From: an uncultured Corynebacterium sp.
Lineage (GTDB): Bacteria > Actinomycetota > Actinomycetes > Mycobacteriales > Mycobacteriaceae
Direction of reading: 5' to 3'
Assembly (NCBI GenBank): GCA_943914465.1
Contig: CALUCD010000007.1
Location: forward strand, 71,259 to 135,258
DNA: 64,000 nt
Shown here: piece after piece, positions 1-7,686 of the stretch
How the letters are laid out: each line of letters starts with the position of its first letter
Position numbering within the stretch: the stretch's first letter is position 1
Notes under the pieces: generated by a model
Told to the model about the DNA's origin: nothing
Databases searched by the model: none
Seen by the model: the letters and a program-made list of their open reading frames with translations, nothing else
Position numbers and translations under genes: made by a program

Positions 1-510
1 GATCGTTGCCGCGATATGAAAGGAGCGGATCCACGCCCTGACCAGGTGATCTGAACCCGCCTTCGTTGCCGAGTACGGCGATGACGGGTTATACGGTGTC
101 GTCTCCGTGAACCGCTCCGGGGAGTTGATCGCCAGGTCACCGAAAACCTCGTCGGTAGAAATGTGATGCAGCCTCACATCGTGCGCGCGCACCGCCTCAA
201 GCAGCGTGAACGTGCCCACAACGTTGGAGTGAATGAACGCCGACGGGTCGCGCAGGGAGTTGTCATTGTGCGACTCCGCCGCGAAATGCACCACCGTGTC
301 CGCCCCGGCCACGAGCCGGTCCATGACCTCCGCGTCGGCAATGTCGCCCTCGACGAACTCAACATCCAACCCCGCCAGATTGTCCCGGTTACCGGCATAG
401 GTGAGCTTGTCCACCACAATCACGGTTTCGGCTGAGCCGCGCTCGCACACCATGCGTACAAAGTTCGACCCAATGAACCCGGCGCCGCCAGTGACCAGCA
501 TTGTTTCCAT
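1..510 (-). CDS. rfbB: dTDP-glucose 4,6-dehydratase, N-terminal part
   Basis: The N-terminal 170 residues are present; the gene runs off the left edge. The product would convert dTDP-glucose to dTDP-4-keto-6-deoxyglucose, the second step to dTDP-rhamnose, which Corynebacteriales use in the arabinogalactan linker. The Rossmann motif TGGAGFIGSNFV follows the start at once, HHISTDEVFGDL carries the family's Thr-Asp-Glu catalytic motif, and SPYSATKAGSDHLVRAW contains the YxxxK pair. The start is the ATG at 510; a second in-frame ATG lies three codons in. This is an extended SDR of RmlB type; GalE is less likely because of TDEVFG and KAGSDHLVRAW. Confidence 0.9.
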   Translation of the reverse strand, partial: METMLVTGGAGFIGSNFVRMVCERGSAETVIVVDKLTYAGNRDNLAGLDVEFVEGDIADAEVMDRLVAGADTVVHFAAESHNDNSLRDPSAFIHSNVVGTFTLLEAVRAHDVRLHHISTDEVFGDLAINSPERFTETTPYNPSSPYSATKAGSDHLVRAWIRSFHIAATI

Positions 511-534
511 GAGTGGGTACTGTACCGGTCGCGG

Positions 535-1968
535 TTACTTGCGTAGCCGGTAACGCTGCTTGGGGCTCTTATCGGGTTCGGTTTTCTCCACGATCCTATC
601 GGCGACGAGTTGGTTCAATGCACGTTGCACGGCAGTGCGGCTCAGATCTGTTGCGCGGATAAGCTCGGTCGTCGACCAAGAGGCTTTTTCCTCCACGAGC
701 CGGGCGACCTTTTGGTAGGCCGTTTCGTGTTTCTCGGTGACTGCAACCTTACGTTTCCAGAATGTCACGGAGAAGTGGGTGAGGCTGTTCGTAAACTCGG
801 GCGGTGGCATAAGCGCCTCCGTGGTTGCCCGATTCATGACTGCGATGCCAGTGCCTCGGTTTTCTGCTACTGGGCCCCCGGTGGGATACCGCAGATCTTC
901 AAGGAAGGTTGCCAGTTGCTGGTTGCGGGTGGAGCTTGCACCTGGGTCGCCGAGGTTCTGCGTAGTTACACCTCCGTAGAGCCCGCCCGGGTTGGTGATC
1001 ACCAATCGGTCTACGAACATGTCAATCTGGACAGAGGTGCCGAGCGCCGCCGGCGAGTAATCTCGGTGCATCAGCGCGTTAACCAACGCCTCACGCACAG
1101 CGACCCGCGGATAGTCGGGTAGATCGCGCCGGAATACGTCGTCAATAAGACCAGCTGTGCGCATGTTATTTTCTACGAGCCGAACACCCGTTTCAACGAG
1201 CTCCGGAATGGCGCCATTCAAGCGTTGGCTGTCCAGCAGCCGCACCCCCTGGATCACATCTCCCTTTCCTGTCCCTGGATACAGCGCAAATGTGACTGTC
1301 AACCGGGGGAAGAACTGTTGGGGGTAGTCGCCCATCGCTAGGATGGCGGCGAGTGTCGGGCTGCCGTCTCGCAGAATCCGCAAGCGGGTGAGAGCAGCCG
1401 AGAGGTCATCTTCAAACGTTTTGGGTCGCCGTGCCCGTTGCTCATCAAGATACGCGTTAAGAACGCCGCTATCCAAGTCGCTTTCAGATGCGTCTTGGAT
1501 CGGTTCTAGATCCCATCGTGGCTGAGTTCGCTGCTCAATCAGGCGGTCGACTTCGTAGCGAGTCAACTTCACATCACTGTCGCCAGTACGGGCGTAACTT
1601 CCGTTGTACTGGCCACGCGCGGTGATGTAACACGGTTTTTCCAGGTTCTCCAGTTCCTCAACCTGGGCCACGAGGACTGATTGGCCCTCGAAGCTGAGTA
1701 CTTCCATGTCTGGCCGCACTGCTGGAGTCAGCTGATCGCAGCGCGAGGCGAGCGCGTCACGCGCTGCGTGGGCATCGAAACCGGGAATGGGCGTGAATCC
1801 GTTTTCCTCGCTGATGCCTACGAGGATGACCCCTCCGCCCTGGTTAGAAAACGCACTAAGTGTTTCGAGCACGGATTTGCCGACCCCGGTTTTCGCCTCG
1901 ACGCGCTGCTGCTCAGCTCCGACGATCCGCAATTGATCGATCAACAGTTTTAACTCATCCGGCAACAT
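535..1968 (-). CDS. AlbA_2/HATPase winged-helix transcriptional regulator
   Basis: A 477-residue three-domain protein of the Schlafen AlbA_2 / ATP-dependent regulator class. Residues about 10-120 form the AlbA_2 (divergent AAA-4) domain, with QRVEAKTG and SNQGGGVILVGISEENG. Residues about 270-400 resemble a GHKL-type ATPase C-terminal domain (REALVNALMHRDY, NPGGLYGGV, NRGTGIAVM). The last 70 residues are a winged helix (STTELIRATDLSRTAVQRAL). I chose the ATG at 1968, not 1980 or 1998, because a TATGTT -10 box lies exactly 7 bases upstream. Four copies of ATAACAC/GTGTTAT surround this start and promoter, so autorepression is likely. Related proteins occur in accessory and defence islands, but the ligand and targets here are unknown. 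Confidence 0.8.
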   Translation of the reverse strand: MLPDELKLLIDQLRIVGAEQQRVEAKTGVGKSVLETLSAFSNQGGGVILVGISEENGFTPIPGFDAHAARDALASRCDQLTPAVRPDMEVLSFEGQSVLVAQVEELENLEKPCYITARGQYNGSYARTGDSDVKLTRYEVDRLIEQRTQPRWDLEPIQDASESDLDSGVLNAYLDEQRARRPKTFEDDLSAALTRLRILRDGSPTLAAILAMGDYPQQFFPRLTVTFALYPGTGKGDVIQGVRLLDSQRLNGAIPELVETGVRLVENNMRTAGLIDDVFRRDLPDYPRVAVREALVNALMHRDYSPAALGTSVQIDMFVDRLVITNPGGLYGGVTTQNLGDPGASSTRNQQLATFLEDLRYPTGGPVAENRGTGIAVMNRATTEALMPPPEFTNSLTHFSVTFWKRKVAVTEKHETAYQKVARLVEEKASWSTTELIRATDLSRTAVQRALNQLVADRIVEKTEPDKSPKQRYRLRK

Positions 1969-2034
1969 AACACTCAACATAACACCTACATCCCACATGT
2001 GTTATGCATGTGTGAAGCTGAGTGTTATGTTGCC
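1961..2034. promoter_or_regulatory. Nested inverted-repeat operator of the AlbA_2 gene
   Basis: A perfect 16-base inverted repeat (GGCAACATAACACTCA at 1961-1976, its complement at 2019-2034) encloses a second one of 8 bases (CATAACAC at 1978-1985, GTGTTATG at 1999-2006). ATAACAC therefore occurs four times, two in each orientation, in 62 bases. The copies cover the start codon (1966-1968) and the -10 box (AACATA, 1976-1981) of the regulator gene. The outer right arm overlaps the last codons of the flippase-like gene. As RNA it could also fold into a long hairpin, but there is no T-run. Confidence 0.7.
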
Positions 2035-3248
2035 GCTGCTTTCGCACGCGACAGCCCGATGACGTGCACGATTGACCCAGCCAACGGGCCTGCGAACAAC
2101 GCCAAAATCACCGAGCGCACCACCCCCCAGGGCCCGAAGAAAAGCAGCGCAAACGCCACTACGGATGCGGTGACCCAACCAGCTACGTACCACCGATGTT
2201 GGTCGAGCGCGAGAACCGCCACGCCCGTGATCATGAGCGTGCCCATGAAAGCCGAGGCAAACGTCAAAAGCCCCAATATGAGTCCGCCGACGAACAATTC
2301 CGGCTTGAAGGCAACACGCAAAATCAACGGCCCGAATATCCACGCCGCGACAAAACCGATGACCCCTAAGCCCATCACGCTCACCACAGGGCCAAGCAGC
2401 GCCTGGTGGATGCGCTTTCGCTTTGCGACGAACCTCACCACCAACGCCGACTGAAACCTCTGCAACGGCACCAACACCGGGGCGCGTGTGAGCATCACCG
2501 CGTTGTTAATCGCGCTGATGATGATGGAAAGCTGCGCGTCCCCATCAGGGAAGGCCGCAGAGACCGCAGTAGGGAAGCCGGTAATCAGTGCAGCTGAGGC
2601 GCCAGACGCCACCATTGCGGAGAGCACCCGTCGGGTGAATGCCTCCCGGTTCACGTCGAGCGCGACCCGGATCTTGTCCCGCGCCTGCCGCGATGCCCCG
2701 AGGATGGCAAGCCAGCTCACCGCACCCGCAACCGTGATCAGCAGGAATGCAGACAAGCCCCACCCCAGCACCCACGCCAGCAGCGCCAGCCCCAGACGCA
2801 CGCCAGAGTCCAGCGCAACCAACCCGGCGTACTGATCCCACAGTTGTGCGCCGCTGAGAATCCCAGACAGGGCTGCTTGAAAGACGTAACTGATCAGGCC
2901 AAACGCCAGCAAGCTCGTAGCCGGGGCGGGGGACATGGGGACGAGTTTGACCATGACCCAAAACCCCACGCCGATCACCACAAAAACAATGCCTGTAGCT
3001 ACGCTGGCCCCAAATCGCCACGGGCTCGCCGTGCCGCGAGCCCCAGTTTCACGCGCAGAGGCAACAGCGCGGGTGGTCTCGTGGGTAATGCCGTCGATCA
3101 CACCCGTCGCCGCGAAGAACAAGCCCCAGTAGGCAGTGAAGTAGCGGTACTCCGTCTCAACATCGAGCGCCCAACCGGCCACCCACATGAGGACAAACCC
3201 GGCAAGCGCCGAAAACAGCGTCGCAAGCGAGAGGTTTTTCACGGCCAC
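2025..3248 (-). CDS. Flippase-like polytopic membrane protein
   Basis: A 407-residue very hydrophobic protein with roughly 11-12 membrane helices spread along its whole length, the first starting near residue 8 and the last ending near residue 395. There is no ATP-binding motif. Its size, helix spacing and position two genes from rfbB resemble Wzx/MATE-type (MOP superfamily) polysaccharide flippases or O-antigen-type exporters, which move lipid-linked saccharides across the membrane. That assignment rests on architecture and context, not on a diagnostic motif. The start is GTG 3248, with GTG 3242 two codons later as an alternative better spaced from a GGGAG sequence. Its 3' end lies inside the operator arm at 2019-2034. 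Confidence 0.6.
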   Translation of the reverse strand: MAVKNLSLATLFSALAGFVLMWVAGWALDVETEYRYFTAYWGLFFAATGVIDGITHETTRAVASARETGARGTASPWRFGASVATGIVFVVIGVGFWVMVKLVPMSPAPATSLLAFGLISYVFQAALSGILSGAQLWDQYAGLVALDSGVRLGLALLAWVLGWGLSAFLLITVAGAVSWLAILGASRQARDKIRVALDVNREAFTRRVLSAMVASGASAALITGFPTAVSAAFPDGDAQLSIIISAINNAVMLTRAPVLVPLQRFQSALVVRFVAKRKRIHQALLGPVVSVMGLGVIGFVAAWIFGPLILRVAFKPELFVGGLILGLLTFASAFMGTLMITGVAVLALDQHRWYVAGWVTASVVAFALLFFGPWGVVRSVILALFAGPLAGSIVHVIGLSRAKAAAT

Positions 3249-3339
3249 TCCCGCCGCGCGCCCGTCGGGGCTTGTGCGTCAAGATTCGTCATAACGACAA
3301 CACAGTGTAGTTCGCGCTGGGGGAGCGCCCTCGACCTTC

Positions 3340-3394
3340 GCGCATGAGGTTGCTGTGTTCGCCGTTGTCCGCCTCTGTCCGCCGCGCGGACAAC
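3340..3394. repeat. Imperfect direct repeat, left copy, flanking HsdR-N gene
   Basis: Begins GCGCATGAGG and continues with GCTGTG, CGCC, TGTCCGCC and GCGGACA in the same order as the copy at 4621-4666. This copy has a 10-base extra TCTGTCCGCC. It contains the dyad TTGTCCG...CGGACAA and the inner dyad TGTCCGC-CGC-GCGGACA. The two copies bracket a single gene about 1.2 kb long. Confidence 0.6.
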
Positions 3395-3409
3395 GCTCAA
3401 CAAGAGGGT

Positions 3410-3520
3410 GAAGGTTGCAAATCCTAAGAAAATCAGGCGAATATCAGGAAAATTAAAGAAATTGTCTTATATTTAAGCCAATTCCCATGTTCGAACTTGT
3501 TGCCCATCAGGAGGGGTCAC
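3410..3520 (+). promoter_or_regulatory. AT-rich leader of the HsdR-N-like gene
   Basis: This stretch is conspicuously AT-rich compared with the rest of the window and holds the likely promoter; TATATT at 3468-3473 is a candidate -10. A strong Shine-Dalgarno AGGAGG at 3509-3514 lies 6 bases before the GTG start at 3521. Such a strong SD with an untranslated leader contrasts with the leaderless starts of many neighbours. Confidence 0.5.
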
Positions 3521-4606
3521 GTGAGTCTGGATCAAGCAGTTGCAAACCTCGCTCGCAAAGTGAGGGATCTCAAACCGATTATTGAAACCGAGGAAGCAAC
3601 CAAAACCGCGTTCATCATCCCATTTATCTCAGAGATTCTCGGTTACGACGTCACGGATCCCCGCGAAGTCATCCCCGAATACACGGCGGATGTGGGTACC
3701 AAAAAAGGGGAGAAGGTTGATTTCGCGATCAAGCAGGGAGAAGACTTTCGTTTTCTGATTGAGTGTAAGAAGATCGGCGCGCCGCTGGACCTCAACCACG
3801 CAAGCCAGCTGGTGCGCTACTTCAACGTGACGGATACGGAATTCGCGATTCTCACAAACGGCGAGGTCTATCAGTTCTACACGCAGCTCGACCGCGCCAA
3901 CCGGATGGACGAGCAACCGTTCCTCATCTTAGATTTGAGCAATGTCGATTCGCGGGCACTGCCGAATCTAGAGAAAATGACAAAACCTCACTTCGATCCG
4001 ACCACGTTGCTCGCGATGGCTGAAGAGTTGAAATATGTGGCGGCCTTGCGCCGGGAGATCGCCGCGGAATTTAAAGCTCCGAGCCAGGAGCTGGTTCGTT
4101 TAATCGCGAGCCGGGTGACGCCACAGAGGATGACGTCGCAGAACCTGGAAAAATTCACTGAGCTCACCCACACCGCCATGAATCAGTACCTTCGCGATGA
4201 GGTGAACCGCAGGCTCAGATCTGCGCAGGACCTCGAAGACCCCCAAAGTGAAACCGATTTGCCAGACGCTGACGATACTGAGCTCACCCCCGAGGATGGC
4301 AACAGCGCCATTGTTACGACTGAAGAGGAGCTTGAGGCATTCGGGATAGTTCGCGCGATCTGCTGTTCAGAAGTGCCGGCCTCGGACGTGGTTATGCGTG
4401 ACGCGAAGAGCTATTGCGCGATCCTGTATCAAGACAACAACCGCAAACCGATTGCTCGCTTGCAGTTTGATCGGCAAGTTCCGCGCATCGTCATCTTCAC
4501 TCCTGAGCGGGAAGAGGTGGCTTACGACTTGCCCGGCGGGGCTGAAGAAATCTACGCCCATTCCGAACAGCTCCGCGCGCGGGTGCAGTCTCTGGCTGCG
4601 GGCTGA
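3521..4606 (+). CDS. Orphan type I restriction HsdR N-terminal-domain protein
   Basis: A 361-residue protein whose residues about 10-180 match the HSDR_N fold found at the N-terminus of type I restriction R subunits. A PD-(D/E)XK-type site is visible: VDF (Asp67) followed by IECKK (Glu81, Lys83), with an upstream acidic TEEATKTAFI helix (Glu24/25). No helicase motor and no HsdM or HsdS gene is nearby, so it is a stand-alone nuclease-like protein. Residues about 180-250 are helical and 240-280 are acidic. The C-terminal 90 residues (FGIVRAICCSEV... DNNRKPIARLQFD) resemble a small ligand- or DNA-binding domain of unknown role. The start is GTG 3521, which has an excellent SD; TTG 3497 is rejected. 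The flanking repeats and AT-rich leader suggest acquisition. Confidence 0.75.
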   Translation: MSLDQAVANLARKVRDLKPIIETEEATKTAFIIPFISEILGYDVTDPREVIPEYTADVGTKKGEKVDFAIKQGEDFRFLIECKKIGAPLDLNHASQLVRYFNVTDTEFAILTNGEVYQFYTQLDRANRMDEQPFLILDLSNVDSRALPNLEKMTKPHFDPTTLLAMAEELKYVAALRREIAAEFKAPSQELVRLIASRVTPQRMTSQNLEKFTELTHTAMNQYLRDEVNRRLRSAQDLEDPQSETDLPDADDTELTPEDGNSAIVTTEEELEAFGIVRAICCSEVPASDVVMRDAKSYCAILYQDNNRKPIARLQFDRQVPRIVIFTPEREEVAYDLPGGAEEIYAHSEQLRARVQSLAAG

Positions 4607-4620
4607 GTTGCCCCACCTTT

Positions 4621-4666
4621 GCGCATGAGGCGGCTGTGCCCGCCAGTGTCCGCCGGGCGGACACGA
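4621..4666. repeat. Imperfect direct repeat, right copy, with perfect dyad
   Basis: Right partner of the repeat at 3340-3394, beginning GCGCATGAGG. It contains a perfect 9-base inverted repeat GTGTCCGCC-G-GGCGGACAC (4646-4664). It lies just after the HsdR-N gene and 33 bases before the end of the converging mycoloyltransferase gene. No T-run follows, so it is not a standard terminator; a recombination or binding site is possible. Confidence 0.6.
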
Positions 4667-4698
4667 CGTCGCCGAGCGAAGCCCTAGAGCCCTCAGTC

Positions 4699-5841
4699 CT
4701 AGAGCCCGAGTGCTGGTGCCAGGGTGGTCTGCCAGGCGCGGCCGAGGTCCTCGCGCCAGTAGGGCCACGAGTGGGTGCCGACATTGCGGAGCTCATAGTG
4801 GGCGGGGATGCCCAGGCCGTTGAGCTTGGCACGAAGGTCGTGAGTGCACTGGTTAATCGCGGCCTCAATGATGCCGCCCTCAACCTGCAGCTGGGCGGCC
4901 GTGAGCTGGGCGGTCAGCTCAGGCAGGCCAACCCCGGTGAGGTAGCTGACTTGGTCGGCGCGGCCGGCGAGACCCGTGGCAGATGAAATGTAGAGCTGTG
5001 TGCCGCGCAGTTTCTCGGCGTTGAGCAGGGCGTCGTTCCACCGGTTGTACGGCCCGCCCATCGGCCCCCACATGCGCTCCGGGGTGACGGTGCGGAAATC
5101 ACCGTTACCTGCCCGGTTCACGGTGAGGCGCGCGTAGTTGTAGGCGTGGGGTGATGACGTTGCTGCGCACCCGGAGAATGACGCAGCGGCGTCATAGAAC
5201 CCAGGGTTGTGGGTGGGCAGCACCAGGGCGGACGTCCCCGACATGGAAAATCCGACGATGGCGCGGCGATTATCGGCGTTGAGTGTGCGCTCGATCGGGC
5301 CGGGAAGCTCCTTGGTTAAGAAGGTCTCCCATTTCTGTGGCCCGTTGATGTAGGGGGAGCGGACGGTCGAATCCACCCAGTCGGTGTAGTACGAAAACGC
5401 GCCAGCCTGCGGGATGACAACGTTGACGCCTTTGCCAGCAAAGAAGTCCCGAACGTTTGCTTGGCGTATCCAGTCCTGGTTCTGCTCCGCGCTGCCGGCG
5501 CCGTTGAGCAGGTAAATGATAGGGGCGTTAGCCACGCGGTTGCCAGCAGCATCCGTGGCAGGCAGCACCGCGATGGGGATATCCCGGTTCATTGACGGGG
5601 AGTGCACCAGGTAGGACAGCACATGCTTGTGGTCGACTTGGCGCACCCACTCTTGAGGCTCACCAGTGTTGACAACGCGAGGCGGTGAGGACGGGGCATC
5701 CCATGCTTTGACGGTGCCGACTGGGGTTTGCCCGGCGACCTGGGTGGCGGTGACGTTCGCGGCGCTGGCTGCGGGACAGTGACCGGCGGCGACTGCCGCA
5801 GCGGTGGTCACAAAAACTGTGATCAATCGCTTTATGCTCAT
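4699..5841 (-). CDS. Corynomycoloyltransferase (antigen 85-like), secreted
   Basis: A 380-residue secreted esterase-family enzyme that transfers corynomycoloyl groups from trehalose monomycolate to trehalose, arabinogalactan or protein. A signal peptide (MSIKRLITVF, Ala-rich core, cut near AASA at residue 27) starts at ATG 5841; the upstream extension to 5892 is rejected because it would bury the signal peptide. The nucleophile is Ser199 in GFSMSGTS and the catalytic His is His357 in THSWPYW. Cys225 (FSGC) and Cys332 (INQC) could form a disulfide. Length is normal for the short Cmt/Myt class. The 36-residue peptide gene lies upstream on the other strand, and a longer paralogue follows. The acceptor is not deducible from the sequence. 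Confidence 0.9.
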   Translation of the reverse strand: MSIKRLITVFVTTAAAVAAGHCPAASAANVTATQVAGQTPVGTVKAWDAPSSPPRVVNTGEPQEWVRQVDHKHVLSYLVHSPSMNRDIPIAVLPATDAAGNRVANAPIIYLLNGAGSAEQNQDWIRQANVRDFFAGKGVNVVIPQAGAFSYYTDWVDSTVRSPYINGPQKWETFLTKELPGPIERTLNADNRRAIVGFSMSGTSALVLPTHNPGFYDAAASFSGCAATSSPHAYNYARLTVNRAGNGDFRTVTPERMWGPMGGPYNRWNDALLNAEKLRGTQLYISSATGLAGRADQVSYLTGVGLPELTAQLTAAQLQVEGGIIEAAINQCTHDLRAKLNGLGIPAHYELRNVGTHSWPYWREDLGRAWQTTLAPALGL

Positions 5842-5945
5842 AGCTGGCCATAGTACGGCAGGGGTGCTGGCAAAACGCTGCACCACGGCCAACCTGCCCC
5901 ACGTTTATCCCCACCAGGGGTGACTACATGAAAAGGATCGACACC

Positions 5946-6056
5946 ATGAACCTCTTCGAGCAGCTTCAGCTCCAGATCAACACCTTCCTTGGCGCGCTGA
6001 TCCACCAAGGCTCTTCAACCTCATCGGCGCTGACCTACGGTCTCGGGTTGTTCTAG
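5946..6056 (+). CDS. 36-residue amphipathic peptide between mycoloyltransferases
   Basis: A small ORF starting at ATG 5946, with an AAAAGGA Shine-Dalgarno 9 bases upstream and stopping with TAG 8 bases before the end of the converging mycoloyltransferase gene. It begins MNLFEQLQLQINTFLGALIH. Leu3, Phe4, Leu7, Ile11, Phe14, Leu15, Leu18 and Ile19 fall on one face of a helix, followed by a Ser/Thr-rich turn (GSSTSS) and LTYGLGLF. It has no signal peptide. In these traits and in size it resembles the corynebacterial porin peptides PorA and PorH, which are short, lack a signal sequence and are O-mycoloylated on serine by a mycoloyltransferase. I cannot show homology; the function is inferred from size, amphipathicity and position. 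Confidence 0.55.
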   Translation: MNLFEQLQLQINTFLGALIHQGSSTSSALTYGLGLF

Positions 6057-6063
6057 ACCAGCT

Positions 6064-7521
6064 CTACAGGCCGAGCGCGGGTTTGATGACTTGCTTCCAG
6101 GAAACTTGCAGGTCATCCTTCCACAGCGGCCAGGAGTGCGTACCGGTTGGCCGCTGGTTGAACGTGACCGGGATGTTCAGCGCGTTGAGCTTGACGTTGA
6201 GGTCATGTGAGCAGGCATTCATGGCCGCCTCAATCGCGCCACCTTCGATCTGCAGGGTCGCGGCGTTGGCGACGGCCTGGCTCGACGTCATATTGCGGAC
6301 GTTTTGCAGGTAGCCCGCCATATCTGTCTCGCTGGCCAAGCCGGTGCCGGAGGAGAGGTAGATCTGGGTGCCGCGCAGGTGCTCCGCCATGACCAGCGCG
6401 TCGTTGTACCGGTTGTACTCAGAACCGGTGGGGCCCCACAGGTTGCTCGGCGTGATGTTGCCCTTCCCAGCAGAACCGCGGTTCACGGTCAGGCCGACAA
6501 AGAACGACGGCAGCGGGGTGGATGTTGCCGCGCAGCCCGAGAATGACCCCACAGCTGCGTAGCGGCCCGGATTGTGCTCTGCGAGCAGCAGTGAAGACGT
6601 AGCAGACATGGAGAAGCCAGAGACTGCGCGCTTGTCGTTGGCCTTTATGTACGGCTCGATCGAGTTGGGCAGCTCAGTGCTGAGGAACGTCGACCACAGC
6701 TGTTTACCGTGGTAGTACTTGTTCTGCTCGGGCTCTGTCAACCAGTCGACGTAGTAGGAAAACGCGCCCTCCATCGGAATGACCACGTTGACCGGCTCGT
6801 TTTCAAATGTCTGCTTGACCTCGTTGTAGGCCTGCATAATCCAGTCTGTGTTTTGCTCTGATCCGCCTGCACCGTTGAGCAGGTAGTAGGTCGGCGCCCC
6901 CTCCAAAAACGAGCCGGATGCGTCCTGGGCACGGATTACAGCGACAGGAATATCGCGCCCCATGGACGCGGAGCGCACCGTCAATGCCTCACCGCCGTGG
7001 ATCTTCTGGATCCACTCAACCCAGCCCTGGTCCAGGCCCTGGTAGTCCTTCGGGATTTGCGTCAACGGCTTGACGTTGTCAGGTGTGGCGGTTGATGCGC
7101 CCGCGTCGACCTGCGGCATGTTGTGCAGGTCTGCTTCAGTTACATCCTCATTGAGTGCTTCATCGACTACTTCGGCGAGCCCTTCCAGGTCGCCATCAGG
7201 TACAGATGCGCCTGCTTCGCCCGGATCCGTGGCTGGTTCGTCTGCGGTCGCATTCGGCTCAGCAGCCGCCGCTTTGGCAAGATCGGCGCGTTCCGGGGCA
7301 ATGCCGGGGCTAGCGGGTAGCGTGCTTGTCACCTCGGACTGGGCACCGCTCACCGCAGCTGCACGCTGGTCAGCCACACCATGTGCATCGTCTGCGGCGG
7401 TTGCGGTGCCGTTGGCGGATACCGTGTTCGCTACCGTGTTGTATTGGATAGCAACGGGGATTGCGCCTGCGGCGATAGCCACGGCGGCCACTGCAGCGAT
7501 AGCTGGGCGTGTGAGTTTCAT
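6064..7521 (-). CDS. Corynomycoloyltransferase with long N-terminal linker
   Basis: A 485-residue paralogue of the gene at 4699-5841. ATG 7521 starts a hydrophobic signal segment (residues 4-25). Residues about 35-155 are a low-complexity Ala/Asp/Glu/Thr-rich linker absent from the shorter enzyme. The alpha/beta-hydrolase domain follows: Ser304 in GFSMSATS, His462 in THSWPLW, and the paired Cys330/Cys437 in the same places as in the paralogue. The linker may span periplasm or wall and hold the catalytic domain near the mycomembrane. The start is set by the signal sequence; extension to 7614 has no support. It should be a secreted or membrane-anchored envelope enzyme. Confidence 0.88.
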   Translation of the reverse strand: MKLTRPAIAAVAAVAIAAGAIPVAIQYNTVANTVSANGTATAADDAHGVADQRAAAVSGAQSEVTSTLPASPGIAPERADLAKAAAAEPNATADEPATDPGEAGASVPDGDLEGLAEVVDEALNEDVTEADLHNMPQVDAGASTATPDNVKPLTQIPKDYQGLDQGWVEWIQKIHGGEALTVRSASMGRDIPVAVIRAQDASGSFLEGAPTYYLLNGAGGSEQNTDWIMQAYNEVKQTFENEPVNVVIPMEGAFSYYVDWLTEPEQNKYYHGKQLWSTFLSTELPNSIEPYIKANDKRAVSGFSMSATSSLLLAEHNPGRYAAVGSFSGCAATSTPLPSFFVGLTVNRGSAGKGNITPSNLWGPTGSEYNRYNDALVMAEHLRGTQIYLSSGTGLASETDMAGYLQNVRNMTSSQAVANAATLQIEGGAIEAAMNACSHDLNVKLNALNIPVTFNQRPTGTHSWPLWKDDLQVSWKQVIKPALGL

Positions 7522-7686
7522 ACGTCGAGTCGCTTTCGTGAAGATTCGGTTCAAGATGAATTCGCTTGGTATATCTTGCCAGATTTGCTGGGCCGTGCGC
7601 TGCGGCGCGGGCAAACATCGGCAAATGCGGGTGAACCCGGGTGAACACGGCGACCGAAAGGCGAGAACGCACGTATCCTATTGGGC

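Noticed and set aside
3340..4666. Flanking repeats as insertion-sequence ends
   Set aside because: They are direct rather than inverted, no transposase lies between them, and no target duplication is visible.
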